From Hofstenia miamia (Eukaryota > Xenacoelomorpha > Acoela > Hofsteniidae), in the NCBI GenBank assembly GCA_900660155.1, contig CABFPE010000602.1, forward strand, positions 395,407-459,406: 64,000 nt of DNA. The letters run 5' to 3'. Below the pieces are notes generated by a model. That model did not search any database. It was not told the DNA's origin and worked only from the letters and a program-made list of their open reading frames with translations. Of this stretch, positions 52,701 through 58,609 are shown piece after piece. The translations under genes were made by a program, and so were the position numbers. The stretch's first letter is position 1. Every line of letters starts with the position of its first letter.

Positions 52701-54709
52701 ATATGCAAAAACGGAAAACAATAATTCAAACTTAAGTCTCCATAAAATGCTGAGGTATAATAGGGCAGTGAACGAGTCAATAACAATAGTTATATGACAA
52801 ATTTTGGCTGCTAATTATTACACTTACTTGGTTTGTAACCCCCCCCCCCCNNNNNNNNNNNNNNNNNNNNNNNNNNNNNNNNNNNNNNNNNNNNNNNNNN
52901 NNNNNNNNNNNNNNNNNNNNNNNNNNNNNNNNNNNNNNNNNNNNNNNNNNNNNNNNNNNNNNNNNNNNNNNNNNNNNNNNNNNNNNNNNNNNNNNNNNNN
53001 NNNNNNNNNNNNNNNNNNNNNNNNNNNNNNNNNNNNNNNNNNNNNNNNNNNNNNNNNNNNNNNNNNNNNNNNNNNNNNNNNNNNNNNNNNNNNNNNNNNN
53101 NNNNNNNNNNNNNNNNNNNNNNNNNNNNNNNNNNNNNNNNNNNNNNNNNNNNNNNNNNNNNNNNNNNNNNNNNNNNNNNNNNNNNNNNNNNNNNNNNNNN
53201 NNNNNNNNNNNNNNNNNNNNNNNNNNNNNNNNNNNNNNNNNNNNNNNNNNNNNNNNNNNNNNNNNNNNNNNNNNNNNNNNNNNNNNNNNNNNNNNNNNNN
53301 NNNNNNNNNNNNNNNNNNNNNNNNNNNNNNNNNNNNNNNNNNNNNNNNNNNNNNNNNNNNNNNNNNNNNNNNNNNNNNNNNNNNNNNNNNNNNNNNNNNN
53401 NNNNNNNNNNNNNNNNNNNNNNNNNNNNNNNNNNNNNNNNNNTTACACTTACTTGGTTTGTAACCCCCCCCCACACACACACACACTAACATTATTTTGA
53501 TAGAACATGGAATGTTTGCATTGAAAATATATATTTAGGCACAACCCTAACCCTAATCTAACACAAATATTTTTTTTTGACAGTAAGACTCAGTCATTTG
53601 ATGTTGCTATCAATTAGGCTACTGACATCAAATTTGTAGAAATAGACATCAAATGAATTTGAGACTTACTGCCAAAGAAAATAGATGGGTTACATTAGGA
53701 TTAGGGTTAAGGTTAGGGTTATGCCTAGATATATGTTTTCAATGCAAACATTCCATGTTTTATGAAAATAATATTAGTGCGGGGGAAAGAAGAAAGATCC
53801 AAAAACGTTGACTGGATACTTGTATCTACATTTGCAAGTTTAACAACATTTTTAAACTGATCAATGTAAACAGTGTCATAAAAGTCGTAAGCGAACATTT
53901 TTTTGAGAGCTTACCGCATAACCATTTGGTTAATTATAATAATATATGCTTTTATTCGCGAGCGTTATGTCTATAACACTTAATAACCTTATGTACGAAT
54001 AATAAATTGGCAACGGCGTAAAATTAATGAATAAAGTGTAGTCGATATTTCTTTACAAAATGTCGACATCACAACTATACAAACTCAATCAAGTGTAATG
54101 ATTTCAAAGAATGGATCTGTATTACTCAATGTTCAATGCCATTAATAATTTTGAAAACACCAAAAATTAACTGAACTTAAAAAATCAATTTAATCAATTT
54201 TGAATTTTAGCGATATTTATACTGCAAATCCACTAGATGGCGTCAAAATAGATTAGAATTTAATCTTGTTAAAAAAGTGATATTAAAAAAAGAGAGAATT
54301 AGCGATTTAAAGATATTAGGACCATTTAGTTGAATATATTTAGGCGCACTATACGTGAGCATATAAATCATTGAATTAATACTTACAGAAAAGTTGACAA
54401 TTTCACCGGCATAGTTTTTGGGAAAATTTTTCAAACAGGTGGAAGTGGTTAAAGCAACAGATACGGAGCAATTTCCTAACAGAAATCCAGTCTGTGTGCT
54501 ACCCACATCCTTTTTGGTTATAGGAACTTCAATTGGCACTGGAATAACCCCGGCAACATAACACCCATAGAAGGCACAAATGAAATGATGCGGATCTGAG
54601 TTTGGATACACAAGTGCAACGCGGTCGCCAGGCTTCACCAACGGCTCCATCTTGCCTTTTGGACAAACTAAGTATGAAGCAATCTTTTCTGCCTTATCCC
54701 TCAGTTTAC
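22826..54709 (-). CDS. DIP2: DIP2 (disco-interacting protein 2) homologue, 19 exons, 5' end not found
   Basis: Large minus-strand gene, transcribed from high to low coordinates. Coding exons in order: 54387-54709, 52361-52565, 52223-52287, 50339-50432, 49481-49715, 44198-44337, 40641-40777, 40518-40598, 40166-40477, 39416-39638, 32347-32625, 28512-28651, 26344-26636, 25171-25339, 24777-25009, 24567-24699, 24344-24518, 23687-23810 and 22826-23078 (stop TAG). Every junction has a GT donor, a TAG acceptor and compatible phase; the sum is about 1,204 codons. The protein follows the animal DIP2 order: first FAAL-like adenylate-forming domain (exons to 39416), then the second (32625 to 22829), ending in the family's DPIYV-type C-terminus. 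DIP2 proteins are reported to control a subset of diacylglycerols and to act in neurons. The P-loop-like segments (YCTSRTGSVMG; DFSVSTMGMLTG) are degenerate relative to acyl-CoA synthetases, as is usual for DIP2. The DMAP1-binding N-terminus is missing. Exons were inferred by eye, without transcripts. Confidence 0.93.
23687..23810 (-). CDS. DIP2: DIP2 exon: C-terminal subdomain
   Basis: Acceptor TTTTAG, donor GTAATT. Encodes RHDALFVVGSLEEAMTLRAM, RYFPVDIENTVLRSHKRVTE, aligned with RHDALYVVGxLDExxELRGxRYHPIDIE. Ends within the Cys codon completed by the last exon. Confidence 0.94.
24344..24518 (-). CDS. DIP2: DIP2 exon: EIWV / RTGYLGF block
   Basis: Acceptor CTTTTAG, donor GTAAGA. Encodes IWVNCNHNAKGYYA, FDSRLTSGDTQTSYARTGYL and GFIRKTELTQADG, the conserved motif region of the second adenylate-forming domain. 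Confidence 0.95.
24567..24699 (-). CDS. DIP2: DIP2 exon: GRGSPHS / GKVLPGV block
   Basis: Acceptor TTTTTAG, donor GTAATG. Encodes IELVGRGSPHSIKLVESGKV, LPGVKVVIANIE and DSRLGE, matching VERGSPHSL..ESGKILPGV..DSHLGE. Confidence 0.94.
24777..25009 (-). CDS. DIP2: DIP2 exon: CVIVAEERPRI block
   Basis: Acceptor CATTTAG, donor GTTGTA. Encodes DRGVNLSCIRTCVIVAEERP, SLGLQSRAVSTSFGCRVNPA, ICVQGAFTPEPTSVYVCLKA. Locally GC-richer than the flanks, as expected of a conserved exon. A closer AG after GCATA was discarded because it would remove conserved NLSC residues. Confidence 0.94.
25171..25339 (-). CDS. DIP2: DIP2 exon: GHESVLI block
   Basis: Acceptor TTTTTAG, donor GTAATC. Encodes VYCGHESVLIAPSELEINPA and KIRDIYCSYNAIELSHKSLG, matching SVYSGHQSxLIPPxELE...KxRDTFCSYSVMELCTKGLG. 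Confidence 0.94.
25340..26343 (-). other. DIP2 intron, no further feature
   Basis: About 1 kb, AT-rich. The plus-strand frame at 25983-26207 has no support. Confidence 0.6.
26344..26636 (-). CDS. DIP2: DIP2 exon: second-domain P-loop-like region
   Basis: Acceptor TCTCTAG, donor GTATGT. Encodes WPPIVDTDESPKRR, YLDFSVSTMGMLTGVEMTHS, CLDPYSGLGFVLWCLL. The DFSVSTTGMLxGV and LDPYCGLGFxLWC blocks identify DIP2 domain two. Confidence 0.95.
26671..26705. repeat. (TA)n/(CA)n microsatellite
   Basis: ATATATATTTTTATATATAA followed by (CA)8, inside the DIP2 intron 26637-28511. Confidence 0.9.
28038..28330 (+). pseudogene. helix-turn-helix N-terminus of a DNA-transposase-like relic
   Basis: Starts MDEIPFVKRELSPAEKF, then a frameshift near 28088, then HQYFIKEKHEG, VRKRVAEALGFSTNTVARTI and PSFSDEPVVRGKPPA. 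The AEALGFSTNTVARTI segment is a clear helix-turn-helix. This resembles the start of Tc1/IS630-type DDE transposases seen in invertebrates. No catalytic domain follows. Sits in a DIP2 intron. Confidence 0.5.
28512..28651 (-). CDS. DIP2: DIP2 exon: VRPPHP block
   Basis: Acceptor CTTTTAG, donor GTAGAA. Encodes CIPIAVRPPHPYN, ETLPTVRMAVEASQAAVILT and ILKSK, aligned with CVPVTVRPPHPQN...TLPTVKMIV of DIP2. Confidence 0.94.
29624..29631 (+). promoter_or_regulatory. possible TATA-like box of the nested transporter gene
   Basis: A TTTATAAAG stretch lies about 50 bases before the ATG at 29679. In such AT-rich DNA this is weak evidence. If it is the core promoter, the 5' UTR would be very short. Confidence 0.25.
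29679..32003 (+). CDS. intronless SLC16/monocarboxylate-transporter-like MFS protein, nested in a DIP2 intron
   Basis: A single uninterrupted 774-residue reading frame, start ATGGCGAGT at 29679, stop TAA at 32001. Residues 15-20 (DGLQEW) resemble the DG-x-x-x-W entry motif before helix 1 of monocarboxylate transporters. Six hydrophobic helices follow to about residue 200. A hydrophilic loop spans about 203-592, and six more helices run from about 593 to the end. This 6+loop+6 layout is that of SLC16, but the loop (about 390 residues) is far longer than usual. The loop is rich in Ser, Lys and Arg, with several R-R-x-S sites. The substrate cannot be told. The gene lies entirely inside the 28652-32346 DIP2 intron, on the opposite strand. 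The lack of introns could mean an old retrocopy or simple intron loss. Codon use looks coding throughout and no disruption is seen. Confidence 0.88.
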   Translation: MASGRNKARILIPTDGLQEWLIVISIVVDLFITSGMPFALTIRYEDLLNEVFHKTRVPHFLTAQILVTPISIPYILIPCLAKVIEKYPCEKRLHCVGAVGCCIAFMIVSVELNAVINICLHITSAILAGIGSSLCIQSSISILHKYFRQNLCFAMVLANVGKHLGIIILSWLAKKSQNFISLEVYFILCALITGILLIPLSVKWEERNEGAKEIEDVKNDSSTEAGDSPVDENTSLSPDNTEKLSDENYEKTDSSSQEMKSTSSPYKSKIVPHEKECLLTNATIESKNLDATMETKTSTPVKEKKDSISFPKKLISKQLRRFSLNPVNNNAAPKEPLRRHSCTPVKSHGVALNNWNIHSPFKTNSCVSVSPMKEKLRSSNDPRLSFDNDQYTTMYKQRMIMANDKRVYSKKHSFGPRPLLANDQSKIYYSQNSLAYNNSFHNIRAAMEEKRNRSQSVTLMKSDKRIIVKPQKKDPIVINKQAMHHRSVGLLPPLYPTANENNLTEPRRHSYANSKSKRKSLTHYQSARLSPSFKKKEPPVQKNQESSITLSPMISNDGRKLSIRSCSDYSVPFEILETEDNDGRNESSLLIITNWKYFAYIVIVCSIRSASYIYMIFISYLVMNYNMAILSCIGISSLLGQVVNGVIGDYEEVNRMCLMGGFALAGSVSIILNVTSDHFVIRLCSALLFGFTTSINSHLFTALLTEIVTTNNHIAIMYDTLQVSQGVFLQVLTGMIGFLFDSYWVMSGNELFYTCGILMGFGSILTLMLFMNTI
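32172..32193. repeat. poly-C run (22) after a single N
   Basis: N at 32171 followed by 22 C. Probably a homopolymer at which assembly broke. Confidence 0.95.
32245..32250 (+). promoter_or_regulatory. candidate polyadenylation signal of the transporter gene
   Basis: AATAAA about 240 bases after the stop codon. A contig join (N at 32171) and a run of 22 C lie between, so the distance is uncertain. Confidence 0.3.
32347..32625 (-). CDS. DIP2: DIP2 exon: start of second FAAL-like domain
   Basis: Acceptor ATTTTAG, donor GTAAGA. Encodes the head of the second adenylate-forming domain: AEMLRRRAVRHPENVLFTQL, SSLHKKAEKIAALL, then VALIYPPGIDLIAAFYGCLY. The last base begins a Gly codon completed in the next exon, across the intron that holds the nested transporter gene. 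Confidence 0.94.
33360..33890 (+). pseudogene. possible piggyBac-like transposase remnant
   Basis: The end reads MKPQMLSKGKQCATQNCRNK, TRTNCNKCK, a stop, then EEKCVFCECK. This is a Cys-rich pattern like the C-terminal zinc-binding tail of piggyBac transposases (CxxxxCxxKTRTxCxxC). The upstream part reads an acidic EDDNSN segment. The central catalytic region is absent. Tentative. Confidence 0.3.
36101..36825. other. 337-bp duplication around Ns: probable assembly artefact
   Basis: 36101-36437 recurs at 36489-36825. Ns at 36438 and 36488 bound a 49-bp scrap. Copy edges coincide with the Ns. Confidence 0.85.
37311..38485 (+). mobile_element. mariner transposon relic
   Basis: Terminal inverted repeats: left TTGTCAGGAAAGTTTGTGCC (from 37317). 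The right end, reverse-complemented, is TTGTCCGGAAAGTTCGTGCG (to 38480). TA-rich flanks fit TA target preference. Length about 1.17 kb, near the usual 1.3 kb. Encodes a broken mariner transposase. Located in a DIP2 intron, opposite strand. Confidence 0.9.
37493..38408 (+). pseudogene. mariner transposase pseudogene
   Basis: N-terminal HTH region with SERTVLKWFARFRDG (37493-37930), then YTNRYDVWVPHEFSEKNLLD, the WVPHEL mark of mariners. A stop and frameshift follow at about 37925. TGDEK, MLCVWWDWK, QQDNARPH and YSPDIAPSDFHLFRS come next, so the D,D34D catalytic aspartates can still be seen in pieces. The last part after LHDIRRYLHEL is deleted. Clearly inactive. Confidence 0.9.
38556..38644. 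mobile_element. short hAT-type remnant with GTGCCG repeats
   Basis: Right end reads GCACGGTTGCAGCTCTG (reverse complement starts CAGAGCTGCAACCGTGCC). The left side begins TGCAACTCCGTGCC just after an N at 38553. Between them CCGTGCCGTGCCGGGCCGTG occurs twice. GC-rich island in AT-rich DNA. The left terminus is lost at the contig join, so no target duplication can be scored. Confidence 0.6.
39127..39161. repeat. (TA)n microsatellite at a contig join
   Basis: N at 39127 followed by about 33 bases of alternating TA. Confidence 0.9.
39416..39638 (-). CDS. DIP2: DIP2 exon: CPHACIANLPRPR block
   Basis: Acceptor AATTTAG, donor GTTGAT. Encodes GGIHLVETKERFLNG, MCPHACIANLPRPR and GPGSVLVGQLV, matching the linker between the two adenylate-forming domains of DIP2. 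Confidence 0.94.
39639..40165 (-). other. DIP2 intron, no further feature
   Basis: About 530 bp, GTAAG donor at the 40166 exon and AATTTAG acceptor at 39639. Confidence 0.85.
40166..40477 (-). CDS. DIP2: DIP2 exon: first-domain C-terminal subdomain
   Basis: Acceptor GCTTTAG, donor GTAAGA-like (GTAAG). 104 whole codons encoding NGLVFVVGRAEG, ADDIIATALAVDPIKFVYRG, RIAVFSV, RIVVVAEQRPE and IYCLALVQPNGLPK. This is a close match to the hinge and C-terminal subdomain of the first DIP2 enzyme-like domain. Confidence 0.95.
40518..40598 (-). CDS. DIP2: DIP2 exon (81 bp): RTGLFGFLGP
   Basis: Acceptor AATTTAG, donor GTACGC. Encodes VFPMDSNGQ then YTRTGLFGFLGP, the family's RTGLLGFVGP block. Twenty-seven whole codons, phase 0 at both ends. 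Confidence 0.92.
40641..40777 (-). CDS. DIP2: DIP2 exon: DEVGEICV block
   Basis: Acceptor CTTTTAG, donor GTTTGT. Encodes SIVVVKIEGPPYLCKRDEVG then EICVASQATGFNYWGLQGLS, the conserved core motif of the first adenylate-forming domain. Confidence 0.93.
41224..43065. mobile_element. 1.84-kb hAT element, non-autonomous, perfect 8-bp duplication
   Basis: Starts CAGTGGTGTAGCCAGAAAAT and ends CTTGGCTACGCCACTG, so the terminal repeat is CAGTGGYGTAGCCA. The flanks ACCAACGA at 41216-41223 and 43066-43073 are identical, an exact 8-bp target duplication. The terminal CAGTGGCGTAGCCA is typical of hAT superfamily elements in animals. Inside, only short frames occur (for example 42621-42836) and no transposase is visible. 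Inserted in the DIP2 intron 40778-44197, probably recently given the intact duplication. Confidence 0.92.
43074..44197 (-). other. DIP2 intron remainder
   Basis: No recognisable element or exon in this stretch. Confidence 0.5.
44198..44337 (-). CDS. DIP2: DIP2 exon: LSYNVVKV block
   Basis: Acceptor ATTTTAG, donor GTAAAT. Encodes GRGSLSMQALSYNVVKVEAD and LQDAGSILPS, corresponding to LSMxGLSYGVIRVDTE and VQDVGQVMPG of animal DIP2. Phase 2 in, 1 out. Confidence 0.92.
46196..46286. repeat. (TA)n microsatellite
   Basis: About 90 bases of alternating TA or TATACA. Tyr/Ile-repeat frames on both strands are shadows of it. Confidence 0.95.
46290..46688. mobile_element. foldback MITE with about 70-bp terminal inverted repeats
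   Basis: The left arm starts CAGTATGACAAATGCG and continues to ACACTAAAGGAAACTATAAA (about 46365). The right arm (about 46615-46688) is its reverse complement with few changes, including TTTATAGTTTCCTTTAGTGT and CGCATTTGACATACTG. 399 bp total. Flanked on both sides by (TA)n, so no target duplication can be read. Confidence 0.75.
46930..47400 (+). pseudogene. LINE reverse-transcriptase relic
   Basis: Contains DDHYAICAGEVTSFLFNWFR, the region after the FADD block. After frameshifts it has LKIAYTSMVLSELTYGIAGY and TLAKIDDVQAKAMKFG, the RT thumb pattern SxLTYGxxxW..LxxLQxKAxR. Different in sequence from the 18-20 kb copies. Confidence 0.55.
49481..49715 (-). CDS. DIP2: DIP2 exon: VKSRDMHW / DGANPWS block
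   Basis: Acceptor CCTTTAG, donor GTATTA. Encodes AAVVKSRDMHWGMVAA, LLLVTDGANPWSV, CPCATSSEALTVSIRR. These are among the most diagnostic DIP2 blocks. Two-base overhang at each end. Confidence 0.94.
50339..50432 (-). CDS. DIP2: DIP2 exon (94 bp)
   Basis: Acceptor GTTTTAG, donor GTAGTT. Encodes PYALMKNNPASW followed by SKFK, matching PYALMK.NPLSW...YK of DIP2. The earlier GT after SWM (GTAATG) is not the donor. Reading through to GTAGTT restores the missing residues, and the phase then fits the next exon. Confidence 0.9.
50433..52222 (-). other. DIP2 intron with a tandem duplication
   Basis: About 1.8 kb. The only structure is the 51201-51780 repeat. Confidence 0.7.
51201..51780. repeat. tandem duplication, units of about 257 and 277 bp
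   Basis: TTAATATAAC blocks recur at 51201, 51458 and 51735. The 180-bp stretch from CCTCGAAAGGTGTATTGTAC at 51263 recurs at 51540 with very few differences. Two full units plus a partial, within a DIP2 intron. Confidence 0.85.
52223..52287 (-). CDS. DIP2: DIP2 exon (short, 65 bp)
   Basis: Acceptor GTTTTAG, donor GTAAGT. Encodes DIMVCVPDFRRDVGLWHGIL, matching the DIP2 DFKRDVGLWHG block. Phase joins both neighbours. Confidence 0.92.
52361..52565 (-). CDS. DIP2: DIP2 exon: first-domain P-loop-like region
   Basis: The acceptor is CTTTTAG and the donor GTTGCA. The exon encodes GWPRLTW at its start and YIEYCTSRTGSVMGVTLT in the middle, matching the conserved AYIEY...GSxxGV segment of DIP2. It ends with one base of a split codon. 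Confidence 0.92.
52839..53472. other. assembly gap (592 N) flanked by the same sequence and poly-C
   Basis: N run 52851-53442. TTACACTTACTTGGTTTGTA plus poly-C occurs on both sides (52818-52850 and 53443-53472), so the contig ends overlap and the gap may be closed or false. Lies in the DIP2 intron 52566-54386. Confidence 0.95.
53486..53775. mobile_element. foldback MITE containing TTAGGG-like blocks
   Basis: Left arm CTAACATTATTTTGATAGAA continues through ACATGGAATGTTTGCATTGA and ACCCTAACCCTAA. The right arm is the imperfect reverse complement, ending TGAAAATAATATTAG at 53775. Arms are about 120 bp around a short centre with its own ATTTGATGT/ACATCAAAT pairing. Outside the arms, CCCCCxCACACTAA and GCGGGGG also mirror each other. 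In a DIP2 intron. Confidence 0.75.
54387..54709 (-). CDS. DIP2: DIP2 exon: start of first FAAL-like domain
   Basis: The exon opens after ATTTTAG and ends before GTAAGT. It encodes KLRDKAEKIAS, then PGDRVALVYPNSDPHHFICA, FYGC, PVPIEVP and GFLLGNCSVSVALTT. These are hallmark blocks of the first DIP2 adenylate-forming domain. The first two bases complete a codon from an upstream exon not found in the window, so the gene must extend 5'. Confidence 0.93.
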
Positions 54710-55092
54710 CTAAAATACAGATATTCTACAACAAAGATTTTTTGTGGAATTTAGTTGTTTTAACGACTACAGAGGGAATTATTCAAGCATTAAAAGTTGT
54801 GTTGAAAATTAAAAAAGTTTTAATAAAACGCTGAGTGGTTTGCATTCACACTCTCTTAGTGTTACTACACAACGTTTTTGAAGTACACGAGGATTCTTTA
54901 GAGGGAATTCATTGTCAAAATGATGTAACTAGACTTATGAGAAAATTAAAAAAAATACATAGTTCCAGCATCCCATCATTTCTTTAGAACAGGAAACCAT
55001 TAATTGCTAATCTGATAATATTCCCTCAGAGGAAGTAAAATAACTAAATTGAAAAGCAGAATTCGGATTAAATCAATATTAATATTTCAATT
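54710..55092. other. sequence upstream of the first DIP2 exon found
   Basis: Probable intron (acceptor TTTTAG at 54710). No exon for the DIP2 N-terminus seen here. Confidence 0.5.
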
Positions 55093-58000
55093 CTCAGGTT
55101 TACATTTGTTCAATGAAATAAAACAATATTCTTCGAAAAAACATTTCCAATCCAAGACATCGTCTTCAGCTAGACGTTATAATTTCTAGCTATGAGGTTT
55201 GTTACAAAAAGTTATGGAGCTTTCTTAATGAGACTGTGACGCTCCCTAACTTTCATTAATATCTTAATCCAAATAGGGAGAAAATCCCTTCCCAGACCAG
55301 AGGAGCCCAAAAAAGCTCAGGTTTACATTTGTTCAATGAAATAAAACAATATTCTTCGAAAAAACATTTCCAATCCAAGACATCGTCTTCAGCTAGACGT
55401 TATAATTTCTAGCTATGAGGTTTGTTACAAAAAGTTATGGAGCTTTCTTAATGAGACTGTGACGCTCCCTAACTTTCATTAATATCTTAATCCAAATAGG
55501 GAGAAAATCCCTTCCCAGACCAGAGGAGCCCAAAAAAGCTCAGGTTTACATTTGTTCAATGAAATAAAACAATATTCTTCGAAAAAACATTTCCAATCCA
55601 AGACATCGTCTTCAGCTAGACGTTATAATTTCTAGCTATGAGGTTTGTTACAAAAAGTTATGGAGCTTTCTTAATGAGACTGTGACGCTCCCTAACTTTC
55701 ATTAATATCTTAATCCAAATAGGGAGAAAATCCCTTCCCAGACCAGAGGAGCCCAAAAAAGCTCAGGTTTACATTTGTTCAATGAAATAAAACAATATTC
55801 TTCGAAAAAACATTTCCAATCCAAGACATCGTCTTCAGCTAGACGTTATAATTTCTAGCTATGAGGTTTGTTACAAAAAGTTATGGAGCTTTCTTAATGA
55901 GACTGTGACGCTCCCTAACTTTCATTAATATCTTAATCCAAATAGGGAGAAAATCCCTTCCCAGACCAGAGGAGCCCAAAAAAGCTCAGGTTTACATTTG
56001 TTCAATGAAATAAAACAATATTCTTCGAAAAAACATTTCCAATCCAAGACATCGTCTTCAGCTAGACGTTATAATTTCTAGCTATGAGGTTTGTTACAAA
56101 AAGTTATGGAGCTTTCTTAATGAGACTGTGACGCTCCCTAACTTTCATTAATATCTTAATCCAAATAGGGAGAAAATCCCTTCCCAGACCAGAGGAGCCC
56201 AAAAAAGCTCAGGTTTACATTTGTTCAATGAAATAAAACAATATTCTTCGAAAAAACATTTCCAATCCAAGACATCGTCTTCAGCTAGACGTTATAATTT
56301 CTAGCTATGAGGTTTGTTACAAAAAGTTATGGAGCTTTCTTAATGAGACTGTGACGCTCCCTAACTTTCATTAATATCTTAATCCAAATAGGGAGAAAAT
56401 CCCTTCCCAGACCAGAGGAGCCCAAAAAAGCTCAGGTTTACATTTGTTCAATGAAATAAAACAATATTCTTCGAAAAAACATTTCCAATCCAAGACATCG
56501 TCTTCAGCTAGACGTTATAATTTCTAGCTATGAGGTTTGTTACAAAAAGTTATGGAGCTTTCTTAATGAGACTGTGACGCTCCCTAACTTTCATTAATAT
56601 CTTAATCCAAATAGGGAGAAAATCCCTTCCCAGACCAGAGGAGCCCAAAAAAGCTCAGGTTTACATTTGTTCAATGAAATAAAACAATATTCTTCGAAAA
56701 AACATTTCCAATCCAAGACATCGTCTTCAGCTAGACGTTATAATTTCTAGCTATGAGGTTTGTTACAAAAAGTTATGGAGCTTTCTTAATGAGACTGTGA
56801 CGCTCCCTAACTTTCATTAATATCTTAATCCAAATAGGGCGGTGTGGAGAAAATCCCTTCCCAGACCAGAGGAGCCCAAAAAAGCTCAGGTTTACATTTG
56901 TTCAATGAAATAAAACAATATTCTTCGAAAAAACATTTCCAATCCAAGACATCGTCTTCAGCTAGACGTTATAATTTCTAGCTATGAGGTTTGTTACAAA
57001 AAGTTATGGAGCTTTCTTAATGAGACTGTGACGCTCCCTAACTTTCATTAATATCTTAATCCAAATAGGGAGAAAATCCCTTCCCAGACCAGAGGAGCCC
57101 AAAAAAGCTCAGGTTTACATTTGTTCAATGAAATAAAACAATATTCTTCGAAAAAACATTTCCAATCCAAGACATCGTCTTCAGCTAGACGTTATAATTT
57201 CTAGCTATGAGGTTTGTTACAAAAAGTTATGGAGCTTTCTTAATGAGACTGTGACGCTCCCTAACTTTCATTAATATCTTAATCCAAATAGGGCGGTGTG
57301 GAGAAAATCCCTTCCCAGACCAGAGGAGCCCAAAAAAGCTCAGGTTTACATTTGTTCAATGAAATAAAACAATATTCTTCGAAAAAACATTTCCAATCCA
57401 AGACATCGTCTTCAGCTAGACGTTATAATTTCTAGCTATGAGGTTTGTTACAAAAAGTTATGGAGCTTTCTTAATGAGACTGTGACGCTCCCTAACTTTC
57501 ATTAATATCTTAATCCAAATAGGGCGGTGTGGAGAAAATCCCTTCCCAGACCAGAGGAGCCCAAAAAAGCTCAGGTTTACATTTGTTCAATGAAATAAAA
57601 CAATATTCTTCGAAAAAACATTTCCAATCCAAGACATCGTCTTCAGCTAGACGTTATAATTTCTAGCTATGAGGTTTGTTACAAAAAGTTATGGAGCTTT
57701 CTTAATGAGACTGTGACGCTCCCTAACTTTCATTAATATCTTAATCCAAATAGGGCGGTGTGGAGAAAATCCCTTCCCAGACCAGAGGAGCCCAAAAAAG
57801 CTCAGGTTTACATTTGTTCAATGAAATAAAACAATATTCTTCGAAAAAACATTTCCAATCCAAGACATCGTCTTCAGCTAGACGTTATAATTTCTAGCTA
57901 TGAGGTTTGTTACAAAAAGTTATGGAGCTTTCTTAATGAGACTGTGACGCTCCCTAACTTTCATTAATATCTTAATCCAAATAGGGCGGTGTGGAGAAAA

Positions 58001-58270
58001 TCCCTTCCCAGACCAGAGGAGCCCAAAAAAGCTCAGGTTTACATTTGTTCAATGAAATAAAACAATATTCTTCGAAAAAACATTTCCAATCCAAGACATC
58101 GTCTTCAGCTAGACGTTATAATTTCTAGCTATGAGGTTTGTTACAAAAAGTTATGGAGCTTTCTTAATGAGACTGTGACGCTCCCTAACTTTCATTAATA
58201 TCTTAATCCAAATAGGGCGGTGTGGAGAAAATCCCTTCCCAGACCAGAGGAGCCCAAAAAAGCTCAGGTC
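55093..58270. repeat. satellite-like tandem array, 14 units of 223 or 231 bp
   Basis: CTCAGGTTTACATTTGTTCA starts at 55093, 55316, 55539, 55762, 55985, 56208, 56431, 56654, 56885, 57108, 57339, 57570, 57801 and 58032; the next CTCAGGT at 58263 closes the array. Units 1-7 and 9 are 223 bp. Units 8 and 10-14 are 231 bp because they carry an extra CGGTGTGG after AAATAGGG. Copies otherwise look identical. No long open frame. Presumably in a DIP2 intron or just 5' of it. Confidence 0.97.
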
Positions 58271-58609
58271 GAACAGGGTTAATCAAACCTTTAGGACTGA
58301 AGAACATTATCGGGTAACGCATAAAATGTCTTCAAAATTCCAACCCATGAGTAAAATTGTATTGTGACTAAATTTAATTATAATAGTGATAAATTGGGAG
58401 ACCCAAAAGTCCATACTGTCAAAATAAAGTCAAAATTACACTTTTTAAAAATAAATTCAAAATTGGCAATCCAAGCAGTTTTTAGAAATTGGTTGCTGAT
58501 TTTCTCAGCGATTACATATTTCGAAAAAATACACGCAGTGATGAATCAGTGGTGGCTTGTAGATGGCGTAATATGATGGAAGAACGAATGAACGCTGTGC
58601 TATTGTTAA

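Noticed and set aside
52804-53492. Three open frames of more than 200 codons across the N run
   Set aside because: They consist almost wholly of unknown residues from the gap.
53545-53725. Interstitial telomere
   Set aside because: Only two or three TTAGGG-like units per arm, mirrored as part of an inverted repeat, so it is a foldback element rather than a telomere tract.
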